A DNA stretch of 64,000 nucleotides from Ornithinimicrobium sp. F0845 (GCF_023015765.1 NZ_JALKAL010000014.1:47391-111390); one strand, 5' to 3'. Numbered from the stretch's first letter, positions 32,308 through 41,450 are shown. A program made the numbers and translations. Notes: a model not told the origin generated them from the letters alone.

Positions 32308-33633
32308 GTGCGTCGCGCCACGCATGCCGTCCGCGCCACAGACCGGCGCACCAGCCCCTGGCGGGGTCTCTGGTTCATCATCGCGGCCTTCTTCGTCGTC
32401 TTCCTGCCGACGGCGGCTCCGGCCTCCGCGCAGGGCGACGGTTCGCAGGTCAACGTCGAAGAGCACGATCAGAACGTCGTGGTCAATGTCCGCTACAACA
32501 ACGAGCCGGTCGCCGACGTGCGCATCGTTGTCTCGGGCGGCGACTACGAGGCCGAGGCGGTGACCGACGACCGGGGCCAGGTCAGGGTCGGGGTCCCGAC
32601 GACCGACCCCTACGAGGTGCTGCTGGATGAGGAGACGCTGCCCGAGGGGGTCACGGTCGAGGGTGACAACCCGATCACCGTGGCCTACGGCTCGCAGTTC
32701 TTCGCCCCGGCCAACTTCTTCCTCGGCGAGGACGTGCGCGAGACCGCCAGCTTCATGTCCCAGTTCGTCGAGCGCCTCTTCAACGGCCTCAACTTCGGCC
32801 TCATGCTCGCGCTCGCCTCGATCGGGCTGTCCCTGATCTTCGGCACCACCGGCCTGACGAACTTCGCCCATGCCGAGATGGTCACCTTCGGCGCCATCAT
32901 GGCCCTCTGGATGTGGAACCTGGGTCTGCCCATCCTCCTGGCCATCGTCGTCGCGGTGATTGCCAGCGGTGCTTTCGGGTGGGCGTTCGACGCCACGCTG
33001 TGGAGACCCCTGCGCCGTCGAGGCATCGGGCTGGTGCAGATGATGATCCTCACCATCGGTGCCTCGCTCGCCGGTCGTTACATCTTCCTGATCTTCATCG
33101 GCGGAGGCACGAGCCAGCTGCCAGGCACGGGAGGTGTCAAGCACCAGATCATCGGTCCGATCAAGCTGTCCACGATCGACATGGTGAGCATGGCACTGAG
33201 CCTCATCGTCCTGCTGGCGGTCTCCTACTGGCTCCTGCGCACCCGGATCGGCAAGGCCACCCGTGCGGTCGCCGACAACCGGCAGCTCGCCGCGGCAAGC
33301 GGCATCGACGTCGAGCGGGTGACCCGCATCGTCTGGGTGATCGGTGGCGCGCTGGCCGGCCTGTCCGGTGTCCTGTGGGCCTACTTCCGACCCGGCATCA
33401 AGTGGGACATGGGTGTCCAGATCCTGCTGCTCATCTTCGCCGCCGTCGTCCTCGGTGGCCTGGGCACCGCCTTCGGCGCGCTCATCGGCTCGCTGGTCAT
33501 CGGCATCCTCGTCGAGACCTCGACCCTCTGGATTCCGTCCGACATCAAGTACGTCGGGGCGCTTGGCGTGCTCGTCATCGTCCTGCTCTTCAGACCCCAG
33601 GGACTCCTGGGCCGACGTGAACGCGTTGGATAA
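32308..33633 (+). CDS. livH: branched-chain amino acid ABC permease (LivH-like) with N-terminal secreted domain
   Basis: Inner-membrane permease of a high-affinity branched-chain amino acid importer, here with an unusual front end. Residues 1-43 are a signal peptide (basic start, hydrophobic WFIIAAFFVVFLPTA, PASA cleavage site). Residues about 45-145 form an extracytoplasmic beta-sandwich-like domain (VNVRYNNEPVADVRIVVSGGDYE, resembling carboxypeptidase-regulatory/Ig-like folds). The permease begins near residue 150 (FNGLNFGLMLALASIGLSLIFGTTG). GTG start with GGAGG upstream; 441 residues against the usual 290-310. It is first of livH-livM-livG-livF. Confidence 0.92.
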   Translation: MRRATHAVRATDRRTSPWRGLWFIIAAFFVVFLPTAAPASAQGDGSQVNVEEHDQNVVVNVRYNNEPVADVRIVVSGGDYEAEAVTDDRGQVRVGVPTTDPYEVLLDEETLPEGVTVEGDNPITVAYGSQFFAPANFFLGEDVRETASFMSQFVERLFNGLNFGLMLALASIGLSLIFGTTGLTNFAHAEMVTFGAIMALWMWNLGLPILLAIVVAVIASGAFGWAFDATLWRPLRRRGIGLVQMMILTIGASLAGRYIFLIFIGGGTSQLPGTGGVKHQIIGPIKLSTIDMVSMALSLIVLLAVSYWLLRTRIGKATRAVADNRQLAAASGIDVERVTRIVWVIGGALAGLSGVLWAYFRPGIKWDMGVQILLLIFAAVVLGGLGTAFGALIGSLVIGILVETSTLWIPSDIKYVGALGVLVIVLLFRPQGLLGRRERVG

Positions 33634-33645
33634 GGGAGGCACACT

Positions 33646-34623
33646 ATGAACTGGGGTTCCATCCTCGACAACACGGCGAGCTTCATGCTCTCCCCCGAGA
33701 CCATCGGCTTCATGCTGGCCGCTCTGGGTCTGGCGGTCCACTTCGGCTACGCAGGACTGCTCAACTTCGGTATGGCGGGATTCATGGCCATCGGCGCCTA
33801 CGGCTATGCCATCTCCATCCTCAGCTTCGGCTTCCCCTGGTGGGCAGGCATCCTGGTCAGCATCGTCGGTGCGGTGATCTTCGCGATCATCCTGGGCATC
33901 CCGACCCTGAAGCTGCGGGGCGACTACCTGGCCATCGTGACGATCGCGGCGGCGGAGATCGTCCGCCTGCTCTTCCAGTCGCGCGTCTTCGACGAGTGGA
34001 CGAACTCGGCCGACGGGCTCGGCGGCTATCACACGAGCTTCCGCGAGGCCAACCCGCTCCCGGAAGGCACCTTCGGCTTCGGCCCGTGGGAATTCACCTC
34101 GGACCAGTGGTGGAGTCGCTTGTTCGGTCTGTTCCTGGTCGCCCTCGGCCTGCTGCTGGTCTGGCTCCTCATGCGGAGCCCCTGGGGCCGCGTTCTGAAG
34201 GGCATCCGTGAGGACGAGGACGCGGTCCGCTCGCTGGGCAAGAACGTCTACCTCTACAAGATGCAGGCCCTGATCATCGGCGGTGTGCTCGGCGCGCTGG
34301 GTGGCGTCGTCATCGCCCTCCCCTCTGCGGTCATCCCGCAGTACTACCTGCCGAGCCTCACGTTCTTCGTCTGGACGGCCCTGCTGCTCGGCGGAGCCGC
34401 AACCCTGTTCGGCCCGATTATCGGCGCAGTCCTGTACTGGGGTGTCATGGCATTCCTGGCCGGCGTCCTCCCCGCGATGGCCACCGAGGGCTGGTTGCCC
34501 ATCTCGTCCACCGCGGCCGGCAATCTGCGCTTCGTCCTCGTCGGCGTCGCCCTGATGCTGCTCGTGGCCTTCCGACCACAGGGCCTCCTCGGCAACAAGA
34601 AGGAGATGACCTTTGTCAAGTAG
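33646..34623 (+). CDS. livM: branched-chain amino acid ABC permease LivM
   Basis: Second permease subunit, 325 residues. It has about nine membrane segments and the family core LNFGMAGFMAIGAYGYA, plus the cytoplasmic coupling loop GRVLKGIREDEDAVRSLGKN. It lies 12 bases after livH with GGGAGG before the ATG. The livG start lies inside its last codons. Confidence 0.95.
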   Translation: MNWGSILDNTASFMLSPETIGFMLAALGLAVHFGYAGLLNFGMAGFMAIGAYGYAISILSFGFPWWAGILVSIVGAVIFAIILGIPTLKLRGDYLAIVTIAAAEIVRLLFQSRVFDEWTNSADGLGGYHTSFREANPLPEGTFGFGPWEFTSDQWWSRLFGLFLVALGLLLVWLLMRSPWGRVLKGIREDEDAVRSLGKNVYLYKMQALIIGGVLGALGGVVIALPSAVIPQYYLPSLTFFVWTALLLGGAATLFGPIIGAVLYWGVMAFLAGVLPAMATEGWLPISSTAAGNLRFVLVGVALMLLVAFRPQGLLGNKKEMTFVK

Positions 34624-35608
34624 CACCCCAGACCCCACGGTTCCCGACGGGCCTGACGCTCCTGAGGGCGCCGAGCTCGCCGGTATCGACGACGACACGA
34701 TCGTCGACACCCTCGAGGTCGAGCCGACCCACGAGATCCACCACACCACCCACCTGGCCAAGGACGACGCCGCCCCCGGCGTGGCCAAGGTCGACCCGAT
34801 CCTGGTCGCGGACCACATCACGCGCTCCTTCGGCGGCAACAAGGCGGTCGACGTCGACCACGTGGAGATCCCCCGCCACGCGATCACGGCGCTGATCGGG
34901 CCCAACGGTGCCGGCAAGACCACGCTGTTCAACCTGCTCAGCGGCTTCGACAAGCCGGACACCGGTGAGTGGTCGTTCAACGGCCGCTCCCTCGCCGGCA
35001 TCCCGGCCTTCAAGTCGGCGCGGCTCGGTCAGGTGCGCACCTTCCAGCTCACCAAGGTGCTCGCTCGGCTCACCGTCCTGGAGAGCATGAAGCTCGGCGC
35101 CAACGGTCAGCGCGGCGAGTCGATCTGGGCGGCCGTCGTGCCGCCGCTCTGGACGTCGCAGGAGCGGGAGATCGAGGAACGCGCCATCACGCTGCTGAAG
35201 AAGTTCAAGCTGTATGAGAAGAGGGACGACTACTCCGCCAGTCTCTCGGGCGGCCAGCGCAAGTTGCTCGAGATGGCGCGCGCCCTCATGACGCAGCCCG
35301 AGTTCGTGCTCCTGGACGAGCCCATGGCTGGAGTCAACCCCGCCCTCGTGCAGACGCTGCTCGACCACGTGATCGATCTGAAGTCCGAGGGCATGACGGT
35401 GCTCTTCGTGGAACACGACATGCACATGGTGCGGCACATCGCCGACTGGGTCGTGGTCATGGCGGAGGGCAGGATCGTCGCCGAGGGACCACCCCACGAG
35501 GTGATGCGCAATGCTGCCGTCATCGACGCCTACCTCGGCAGCCACCTGGATGAGGACATCGGTGTGATCACCGGCCGCTACGACGAGGAGGGGAACCGAC
35601 TCTCATGA
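34613..35608 (+). CDS. livG: branched-chain amino acid ABC ATPase LivG
   Basis: ATP-binding subunit of 331 residues. An acidic 65-residue lead is followed by Walker A GPNGAGKTT, the signature LSGGQRKLLE, Walker B FVLLDEPMAG and the H-loop FVEHDMHMV. The start is TTG, eight bases behind AAGGAG and inside the end of livM. The acidic N-terminal segment is longer than in typical LivG and has no known role. Confidence 0.94.
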   Translation: MSSSTPDPTVPDGPDAPEGAELAGIDDDTIVDTLEVEPTHEIHHTTHLAKDDAAPGVAKVDPILVADHITRSFGGNKAVDVDHVEIPRHAITALIGPNGAGKTTLFNLLSGFDKPDTGEWSFNGRSLAGIPAFKSARLGQVRTFQLTKVLARLTVLESMKLGANGQRGESIWAAVVPPLWTSQEREIEERAITLLKKFKLYEKRDDYSASLSGGQRKLLEMARALMTQPEFVLLDEPMAGVNPALVQTLLDHVIDLKSEGMTVLFVEHDMHMVRHIADWVVVMAEGRIVAEGPPHEVMRNAAVIDAYLGSHLDEDIGVITGRYDEEGNRLS

Positions 35609-36399
35609 GTGATCCCAGCACCCCCACCACGACGCCGGAGGCAGCCTCGCCCCCGGATCCGGAAACACGCGATCTGGTCGTCGACGTCAAGAACGTCACT
35701 GCGGGCTACCTCCCGGGGATCGACATCCTCACCGACACCAACCTGCAGGCCTACGACGGTGAACTCATCGGGATCATCGGGCCCAACGGTGCCGGCAAGT
35801 CGACCCTGCTGAAGGCGATCTTCGGCCTGGTCACGGTCCGGGATGGGTCGATCACCCTCCGCGGCGACGACATCACCAACCTCAAGGCCAACGAGCTGGT
35901 CGCCAAGGGTGTCGGCCTGGTCCCCCAGACCGAGAACGTCTTCCCCACGCTGACCATCCGGGAGAACCTCGAGATGGGCGCCTTCCAGAAGCCGTCCACG
36001 GTCAAGGAGAACCTTGACTTCGTGGTCGACATCTTCCCGGCGCTGGGTGACCGTATGAACCAGGTCGCCGGCTCTCTGAGCGGCGGCGAGCGGCAGATGG
36101 TGGCCATGTCCCGAGCACTGATGATGCGGCCGGAGGTCCTGCTGCTCGACGAGCCGTCGGCGGGCCTCTCGCCGGTGCGTCAGGACGACGCCTTCATCCG
36201 CGTCTCGTCGATCAACCAGGCCGGCGTCACCACGATCATGGTCGAGCAGAACGCGCGCCGCTGCCTGCAGATCTGCGACCGCGCCTACGTCCTCGACCAG
36301 GGGCACGACGCCCACACGGGCACCGGTCGCGAGCTGCTCAACGACGAGAAGGTCATCGGCCTCTACCTGGGCACCCTGGGCCAGGAGGAGTCGGCCTAG
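35605..36399 (+). CDS. livF: branched-chain amino acid ABC ATPase LivF
   Basis: Second ATPase, 264 residues, with Walker A GPNGAGKST, signature LSGGERQMV, Walker B VLLLDEPSAG and H-loop MVEQNARR, followed by the LivF-typical tail YVLDQG...GLYLGTLG. ATG overlaps the livG stop by four bases. It is followed by a strong terminator. Confidence 0.95.
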   Translation: MSDPSTPTTTPEAASPPDPETRDLVVDVKNVTAGYLPGIDILTDTNLQAYDGELIGIIGPNGAGKSTLLKAIFGLVTVRDGSITLRGDDITNLKANELVAKGVGLVPQTENVFPTLTIRENLEMGAFQKPSTVKENLDFVVDIFPALGDRMNQVAGSLSGGERQMVAMSRALMMRPEVLLLDEPSAGLSPVRQDDAFIRVSSINQAGVTTIMVEQNARRCLQICDRAYVLDQGHDAHTGTGRELLNDEKVIGLYLGTLGQEESA

Positions 36400-36420
36400 A
36401 TCCTTCTGCAGCACGCGTAT

Positions 36421-36460
36421 GAGACCCCCGGGTGGAGACTGATCCACCCGGGGGTTTCTC
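36421..36460 (+). terminator. liv operon terminator
   Basis: A 15-bp stem with one mismatch (ACCCCCGGGTGG / CCACCCGGGGGT), 8-nt loop and a 3' TTTCTCTT run, 22 bases after livF. Confidence 0.9.
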
Positions 36461-36509
36461 TTGTGGCCAGCGCATGCACGGTCCGGGCTTCCTCCTACCT
36501 CCGGATCAG

Positions 36510-36580
36510 TCCCACCCACAGGCCGTCCGACCCCAAGGGCGCCCCAGTCCCACCCAGAGGCCGTCCCACCCAGAGGCGGC
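36510..36580. repeat. three 18-bp repeats between convergent liv genes
   Basis: TCCCACCCASAGGCCGTC at 36510 and 36548, with a third diverged copy at 36564. They lie between the livF and livK terminators in a spacer with no gene. Confidence 0.7.
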
Positions 36581-36637
36581 TGGGGTCATGGACACGGGGT
36601 AGGACACATTGACACAGGTGCAGGACAACACGAGAGA

Positions 36638-36664
36638 GGCCCCCGGGAGAATCTCCCGGGGGCC
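36638..36664 (-). terminator. livK terminator
   Basis: Near-perfect inverted repeat GGCCCCCGGGAGA / TCTCCCGGGGGCC, 31 bases past the livK stop, followed on the minus strand by TCTCTCGTGT. It may act in both directions. Confidence 0.75.
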
Positions 36665-36694
36665 TGTTGCCCGTAGGCCAGTCAGATCAGCTGA

Positions 36695-38089
36695 TCAGTT
36701 CTGGCGCACCAGGCTGTTGTTCTCGTCGTACTGGAAGATGCCGATGGTCGCCTCGGTCGGGTCACCAGCCTCGTTGAAGGTGATCGGTCCGGACGGGCCG
36801 TCGTAGTCCACCACCGTGCCCTCGGCGATGGCAGCAGCGGCGTCGGCGAAGTTGTCGAACTTCTCGCCACCGCCGATGCCACCGGACACCTGCTGCATCC
36901 AGGAGGCCATCTCCGGGCCCTCGACCGAGTTGCCGGCCAGGGCCGCCAGCGCAGCCAGCACGATCGCGTCGTAGGTCTCACCGGCGTAGTTGAGGTCCGC
37001 CAGCTCCTCGCCGGAGTGCTCCTGCCACACGGTGTTCAGGTCCGTCAGGAAGGTGTCATCCAGCGCCGGGCCGGGCTGGGTGCCCTTGGAGCCCTCGAGC
37101 GTGCCCGGGTCGAAGTCCGCGCTGTAGTCGGCGATGTTGCCGTCGACGAAGTACAGGCTGCTCATGTCAACGCCAGCGGACTCCAGGGCCGGGATGATCG
37201 TCTTGATCTCCTCGAAGGTGATCAGGGCGATCGCGTCCGGGTCCGCAGCAAGGATGGAGCTGATCTGCGCGTCGAACGTGGTGTCACCAGCGTTGTAGGA
37301 CTCGCTCGCCACCACGGTGCCGTTGGCCGCCGTGAAGGTCTCCGTGAGCTGGGCCTCCAGGCCGGTGCCGTAGGCGTCGTTCAGGAAGAGGATGCCGAGG
37401 TTGACCACGCCGTCGGAGGCGATCAGGTTGCCCAGCACCTCACCCTGCAGCAGGTCGGACGGGGCCGTGCGCCAGTAGAGGCCGTTGTCCGGCCACGTGG
37501 TGAACTCCGGGGCCGTGTTGGCCGGGGAGATCATCAGGGTCTCGGCCGCCACGACCTCGTCGATGAACAGCTTGGACACACCGGAGGACGCTGCACCGAC
37601 GATCACGTTGGTGCCCGCGTTGAGCAGCTGCGGGACGGTGGTCGCGTAGGCGCGGTTGTCCGGGTCACCGGAGTCGCCGAGGGTCAGCTCGACCGTGATG
37701 CCGGCGTCGGCCTCGTTGATGTGCTTGGCGGCCAGCAGCGCTCCGGCCTCCTCGGGCGGGCCGAGGAAGGCCAGGGCTCCGGTCTGGGGAAGCACGGTCC
37801 CGACCTTCAGGACGAGGTCGCGGTCACCGGCCTCCGGAGCACCGGGGTCAGTGCCACCCCCGGCCTCCTCGCCGCCGCCGGTGGACTCACTGCCATCGTC
37901 AGTGGCCTCACTGCCGTCGTCAGTGGCCTCGCCACCGTCGTCCTCGGTGGTTTCCTCTGCGGCGCCGTCCCCGTCGTCGCCCTCGTCACCGTCGCCACCA
38001 CAGGCAGCGAGGATAAGGGTCGAGGCAGCCAGCACGGCGATTCCGCGCGCGGTCACGGACTTCCGCGGGCGGAGAGTAGATGAACTCAT
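36695..38089 (-). CDS. livK: branched-chain amino acid-binding lipoprotein (LivK-like)
   Basis: Extracytoplasmic receptor of the importer, 464 residues. An N-terminal lipoprotein signal (basic start, STLILAAC with the lipobox cysteine) is followed by about 60 residues of acidic, repetitive linker (EATDDGS repeated). A type I periplasmic-binding fold begins at VLKVGTVLPQTGALAF. The ATG has AAGGAG upstream; an ATG 18 codons earlier would spoil the signal peptide. It is convergent with livHMGF and has its own promoter, which would let it be expressed above the membrane parts. Confidence 0.94.
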   Translation of the reverse strand: MSSSTLRPRKSVTARGIAVLAASTLILAACGGDGDEGDDGDGAAEETTEDDGGEATDDGSEATDDGSESTGGGEEAGGGTDPGAPEAGDRDLVLKVGTVLPQTGALAFLGPPEEAGALLAAKHINEADAGITVELTLGDSGDPDNRAYATTVPQLLNAGTNVIVGAASSGVSKLFIDEVVAAETLMISPANTAPEFTTWPDNGLYWRTAPSDLLQGEVLGNLIASDGVVNLGILFLNDAYGTGLEAQLTETFTAANGTVVASESYNAGDTTFDAQISSILAADPDAIALITFEEIKTIIPALESAGVDMSSLYFVDGNIADYSADFDPGTLEGSKGTQPGPALDDTFLTDLNTVWQEHSGEELADLNYAGETYDAIVLAALAALAGNSVEGPEMASWMQQVSGGIGGGEKFDNFADAAAAIAEGTVVDYDGPSGPITFNEAGDPTEATIGIFQYDENNSLVRQN

Positions 38090-38151
38090 GTTGCTCCTTG
38101 CTTCGTGTATGTCGCGATGCATCCGGGGGGCGGGGCACCTCACGTAAGTGC

Positions 38152-38180
38152 AAGGTAAGCGGCGACCTGGGTAGGCACAA
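38152..38180 (-). promoter_or_regulatory. livK promoter
   Basis: Minus-strand TTGTGC, exactly 17 bases, then TACCTT, about 60 bases before the livK ATG. Both hexamers fit the housekeeping sigma consensus. Confidence 0.65.
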
Positions 38181-38201
38181 GCGATGTTCGGGCTAGTTGC
38201 C

Positions 38202-38212
38202 GGAACGGTTCC
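38202..38212. promoter_or_regulatory. palindrome upstream of the livK promoter
   Basis: GGAACGGTTCC is an 11-bp palindrome about 22 bp upstream of the -35, next to TTGTTACC. It could be an activator or nutrient-regulator site. Confidence 0.4.
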
Positions 38213-38318
38213 AAATTGTTACCGAGCAGTGACGTTGGGACGGGATCGGGCAGATGTCCGGCGTCGGAGGTCCTGCGCGTGTCTCCTGGGCCTAGCGTGG
38301 CTCGTGGGCCTCGTGGGC

Positions 38319-40988
38319 CTAGTGAGCCGCATCGTGCCAGGTGCTCCCCCAACCGACACTGACGTCCAGCGGCACGTCGAGCTCCACGGCCGCCCCCATC
38401 TCCGCGCGGACCAACTCCTCGACGGTCGTCTTCTCGCTCGCGGGCACCTCGAGCACGAGCTCGTCATGCACCTGGAGCAGCATGCGCGAGGCCAGGCCGT
38501 CACGCCGGAGAGCCTCCTCGACGCGCAGCATGGCCACCTTGATGATGTCGGCCGCCGACCCCTGGATGGGCGCGTTGAGCGCCATCCGCTCGGCCATCTC
38601 GCGCCGCTGTCGGTTGTCCGAGTTGAGGTCGGGCAGGTAGCGGCGCCGCCCCAGCATCGTCTCGGTGAACCCCGTGCCGCGTGCCTCGGCGACCACGTCC
38701 CGGAGGTAGTCCCGGACCCCCCCGAAACGTGCGAAGTACTCCTCCATCAGGCCGCTGGCCTCGCTGGTGGAGATGCCCAGCTGCTTGGACAGCCCGAACG
38801 CGGAAAGGCCGTAGGCCAAGCCGTAGCTCATCGCCTTCACCTTGGACCGCATCTCGGCCGTCACGTCAGCAGGCTCCACGGCGAAGACCCGCGACCCGAC
38901 GAACCGGTGGAGGTCCTCCCCCGTCCGGAACGCCTCGATCAGCCCCTCGTCGCCCGAGAGGTGGGCCATGATCCGCATCTCGATCTGGCTGTAGTCGGCC
39001 GACAGCAACTGGTCGTATCCCTGCCCGACGACGAAGGCCTCCCGGATCCGGCGGCCCTCCTCGGTGCGGATCGGGATGTTCTGCAGGTTGGGGTCGGTGG
39101 AGCTCAGCCGACCGGTGGCCGCGATCGTCTGCTGGTAGGTCGTGTGGATGCGACCGTCGTCGGCGACCGACTTGATCAGTCCCTCGGCTGTGACCCGGAG
39201 CCGGGTCTTGTCCCGGTGCCGCAGCAGGGCCTCGAGGAACGGGTGCTCGGTCTGGGCGTAGAGACCCGCCAGGGCATCGGCGTCGGTGGTGTAGCCGGTC
39301 TTGGTGCGGCGGGTCTTGGGCAGGGCCAGCTTCTCGAAGAGGACCGTCTGCAGCTGCTTCGGGGAGCCCAGGTTGACCGAGTCGTCCTCGATGGCGTCCC
39401 ACGCGTCCTGCTGCGCCTGTGCCATCGCGTCGCCGAACTCCGACTCGAGGAGCTCCAGCGCTGCCAGGTCCACGGCGATCCCGACCTGCTCCATCCGCCC
39501 GAGCACCCCCACCAGGGGCAGCTCGATGTCCCGGAGCAGCGCGGCACCCTGGACGTCGTCGATCTCGCCGTCGAGGGCGTCGGCCAGATCGTGCACCGCC
39601 CGGGCGTGCACCAGGGCGGACTGTACCGCGGCGTCATCCTCCCCGAGGTCGAGATCCAGCAGCCCCTGGTCCGGGGCCTCCTCGGCCCGCAGCTCCCGCT
39701 TGAGATAGCGCAGGACCAGGTCGGCCAGGTCGTAGGAGCGCTGATCCGGACGGACCAGGTAGGCCGCGAGTGCGGTGTCACTCACCAGGCCTGCGAGCGG
39801 CAACCCCCGGGACCGCAGGGCGTGCTGCGGCCCCTTCGCGTCGTGCAGCACCTTCGGAACCGCAGGGTCGGCCAGCCATGTGGCCAGGGCGGTCTCCGCC
39901 GCCTCGTCCAGGTCGGCCAGCGAGAGGTAGCCCGCTGCCTCGGCCGTCGCCAGCGCGATGCTCGTCGCGTCGCCGGTGCCGCGGGACCAGCTACCGGTCA
40001 CGTGCACGCCGGTGCGGGTCCCCGCCGGAGCGTGCTCGGCGAGCCAGGCTGGCACCTCTGCCGGCGGGATACGGCCGCCCGCCACCTCGATGCCCTCCTC
40101 GGCCTCGTCCGCCACCGGGTCGAGGTACTCGAACAGCCGGTCACGGAGCACCCGGAACTCGAGCCGGTCGAAGACGGTGTGGATCTGCTCCCGGTCCCAC
40201 ACGCGGCGCTCCAGGTCGCCGAGGTCGACCGACAGCTCGAGATCACCCACCAGCTGGTTGAGCCGACGGTTGCGCAGCACCCCGTCCAGATGGTCGCGCA
40301 GCGACTGGCCGGCCTTCCCGGTGATCTGGTCGGCGTGGGTGACGATGCCGGTCAGGTCGCCGTACTGGGTGATCCACTTGGCTGCGGTCTTGGGCCCCAC
40401 CCCCGGGACACCGGGCAGGTTGTCGGAGGCCTCCCCGACGAGCGCGGCGAGGTCGGAATAACGGTCGGGACCCACGCCATACTTCTCCTGCACGGCCGCG
40501 GGAGTCATCCGCGCCAGGTCCGAGACGCCCTTGCGGGGGTAGAGCAGGGTGACCTTGTCCCCCACCAGCTGGAGGGCGTCACGGTCGCCCGAGCAGATCA
40601 GGACCTCCATCCCGTCCTCCCGGGCGCGGCTGGTCAGGGTCGCCAGGATGTCGTCGGCCTCGAAGCCGTCCAGCTCCAGGTGGGGGATGCGCAGCGCGTC
40701 GAGGACCTCGCGGATGATCGGGATCTGGCCCTTGAACTCCGAGGGGGTGGCCGAGCGGCCGGCCTTGTACTCCGCGTAGTCCTCGGAGCGGAACGTCTGG
40801 CGCGACACGTCGAAGGCCACCGCGATGTGCGTCGGGGCCTCGTCGCGCATCACGTTGATGAGCATCGAGGTGAACCCGAAGACGGCGTTGGTGCTCTGTC
40901 CGGTGCTCGTCGAGAAGTTCTCCACCGGGAGCGCGAAGAAGGCTCGGTAGGCCAGCGAATGTCCGTCCAGCAGCAGCAGTCGACTCAC
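38319..40988 (-). CDS. polA: DNA polymerase I
   Basis: Repair and Okazaki-processing polymerase, 889 residues. It has an N-terminal 5'-nuclease (LLLLDGHSLAYRAFF, CSGDRDALQLV, GVPGVGPKTA), a central domain without the acidic residues of the 3'-5' exonuclease motifs (inactive proofreading, as in other actinobacterial Pol I), and a polymerase domain with DYSQIEMRI, the O-helix region and QVHDELVLEV. I chose the GTG at 40988 because the conserved sequence starts there and a TAGGGT lies seven bases upstream; the frame upstream overlaps the divergent gene. Confidence 0.97.
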   Translation of the reverse strand: MSRLLLLDGHSLAYRAFFALPVENFSTSTGQSTNAVFGFTSMLINVMRDEAPTHIAVAFDVSRQTFRSEDYAEYKAGRSATPSEFKGQIPIIREVLDALRIPHLELDGFEADDILATLTSRAREDGMEVLICSGDRDALQLVGDKVTLLYPRKGVSDLARMTPAAVQEKYGVGPDRYSDLAALVGEASDNLPGVPGVGPKTAAKWITQYGDLTGIVTHADQITGKAGQSLRDHLDGVLRNRRLNQLVGDLELSVDLGDLERRVWDREQIHTVFDRLEFRVLRDRLFEYLDPVADEAEEGIEVAGGRIPPAEVPAWLAEHAPAGTRTGVHVTGSWSRGTGDATSIALATAEAAGYLSLADLDEAAETALATWLADPAVPKVLHDAKGPQHALRSRGLPLAGLVSDTALAAYLVRPDQRSYDLADLVLRYLKRELRAEEAPDQGLLDLDLGEDDAAVQSALVHARAVHDLADALDGEIDDVQGAALLRDIELPLVGVLGRMEQVGIAVDLAALELLESEFGDAMAQAQQDAWDAIEDDSVNLGSPKQLQTVLFEKLALPKTRRTKTGYTTDADALAGLYAQTEHPFLEALLRHRDKTRLRVTAEGLIKSVADDGRIHTTYQQTIAATGRLSSTDPNLQNIPIRTEEGRRIREAFVVGQGYDQLLSADYSQIEMRIMAHLSGDEGLIEAFRTGEDLHRFVGSRVFAVEPADVTAEMRSKVKAMSYGLAYGLSAFGLSKQLGISTSEASGLMEEYFARFGGVRDYLRDVVAEARGTGFTETMLGRRRYLPDLNSDNRQRREMAERMALNAPIQGSAADIIKVAMLRVEEALRRDGLASRMLLQVHDELVLEVPASEKTTVEELVRAEMGAAVELDVPLDVSVGWGSTWHDAAH

Positions 40989-40994
40989 GCATGA

Positions 40995-41001
40995 CACCCT
41001 A
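40995..41001. promoter_or_regulatory. overlapping divergent -10 elements (polA / thioesterase)
   Basis: The seven bases CACCCTA read CACCCT on the plus strand (seven bases before the thioesterase ATG) and TAGGGT on the minus strand (seven bases before the polA GTG). Both genes appear leaderless, with -10 elements sharing five base pairs. Confidence 0.6.
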
Positions 41002-41007
41002 GGTCCC

Positions 41008-41424
41008 ATGACCGACACGCAGCGACGCCAGCCCACCTTTCAGACCGCTGGGACCCTCCTCGAGCGCATGCAGATCGAGGTCACCGAGGCAGGCGCGGAG
41101 CGGACGGTGGGTCGCATGCCGGTGGCGGGCAACACCCAGCCCTACGGCCTCCTGCACGGCGGGGCCTCCGCGGTGCTCGCCGAGACGCTGGGGTCCGTGG
41201 CCTCGGCGCACCACGCCGGTGAGGACCGCATCGCGGTCGGCGTCGACCTGAACATCACCCACCACCGTGCCGTCCGCGAGGGCAACGTCACCGGCGTGGC
41301 GACACCGCTCAGCCTGGGTCGTTCGATCGCCGCCTACGAGATCGTCATCACCGACGACGCCGGGCACCGCACCGCCACGGCCCGCCTCACCTGCCAGCTG
41401 AGGGACCGCGCCCCCGGCGGCTGA
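41008..41424 (+). CDS. PaaI-family hotdog-fold thioesterase
   Basis: Probable acyl-CoA thioesterase of 138 residues. The single hotdog domain contains GLLHGGASAVLAET, the helix-and-HGG pattern of the PaaI/YbdB group, and VGVDLNITHHRAV. The acyl substrate is unknown. It is divergent from polA with only 19 bp between start codons. Confidence 0.9.
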   Translation: MTDTQRRQPTFQTAGTLLERMQIEVTEAGAERTVGRMPVAGNTQPYGLLHGGASAVLAETLGSVASAHHAGEDRIAVGVDLNITHHRAVREGNVTGVATPLSLGRSIAAYEIVITDDAGHRTATARLTCQLRDRAPGG

Positions 41425-41444
41425 GGACTCCCCGCCCCTCGGCA

Positions 41445-41450
41445 TACTCT
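41445..41450 (+). promoter_or_regulatory. leaderless -10 (TACTCT) for the DUF554 gene
   Basis: TACTCT, six bases, then GTG. Confidence 0.55.

Noticed and set aside
32306..32563. ATG-started frame overlapping the livH start (ATGTGCGTC...)
   Set aside because: Shifted by one base from livH, yields a short basic low-complexity peptide; the GTG at 32308 opens the real gene.
31774..35013. Long minus-strand frame across the methyltransferase and liv genes
   Set aside because: Low-complexity His/Glu/Gln/Arg-rich translation typical of an antisense frame of GC-rich coding DNA.
38184..40994. Plus-strand frame of over 900 codons opposite polA
   Set aside because: Runs exactly along polA with biased composition and no recognisable domain; shadow of the real gene.
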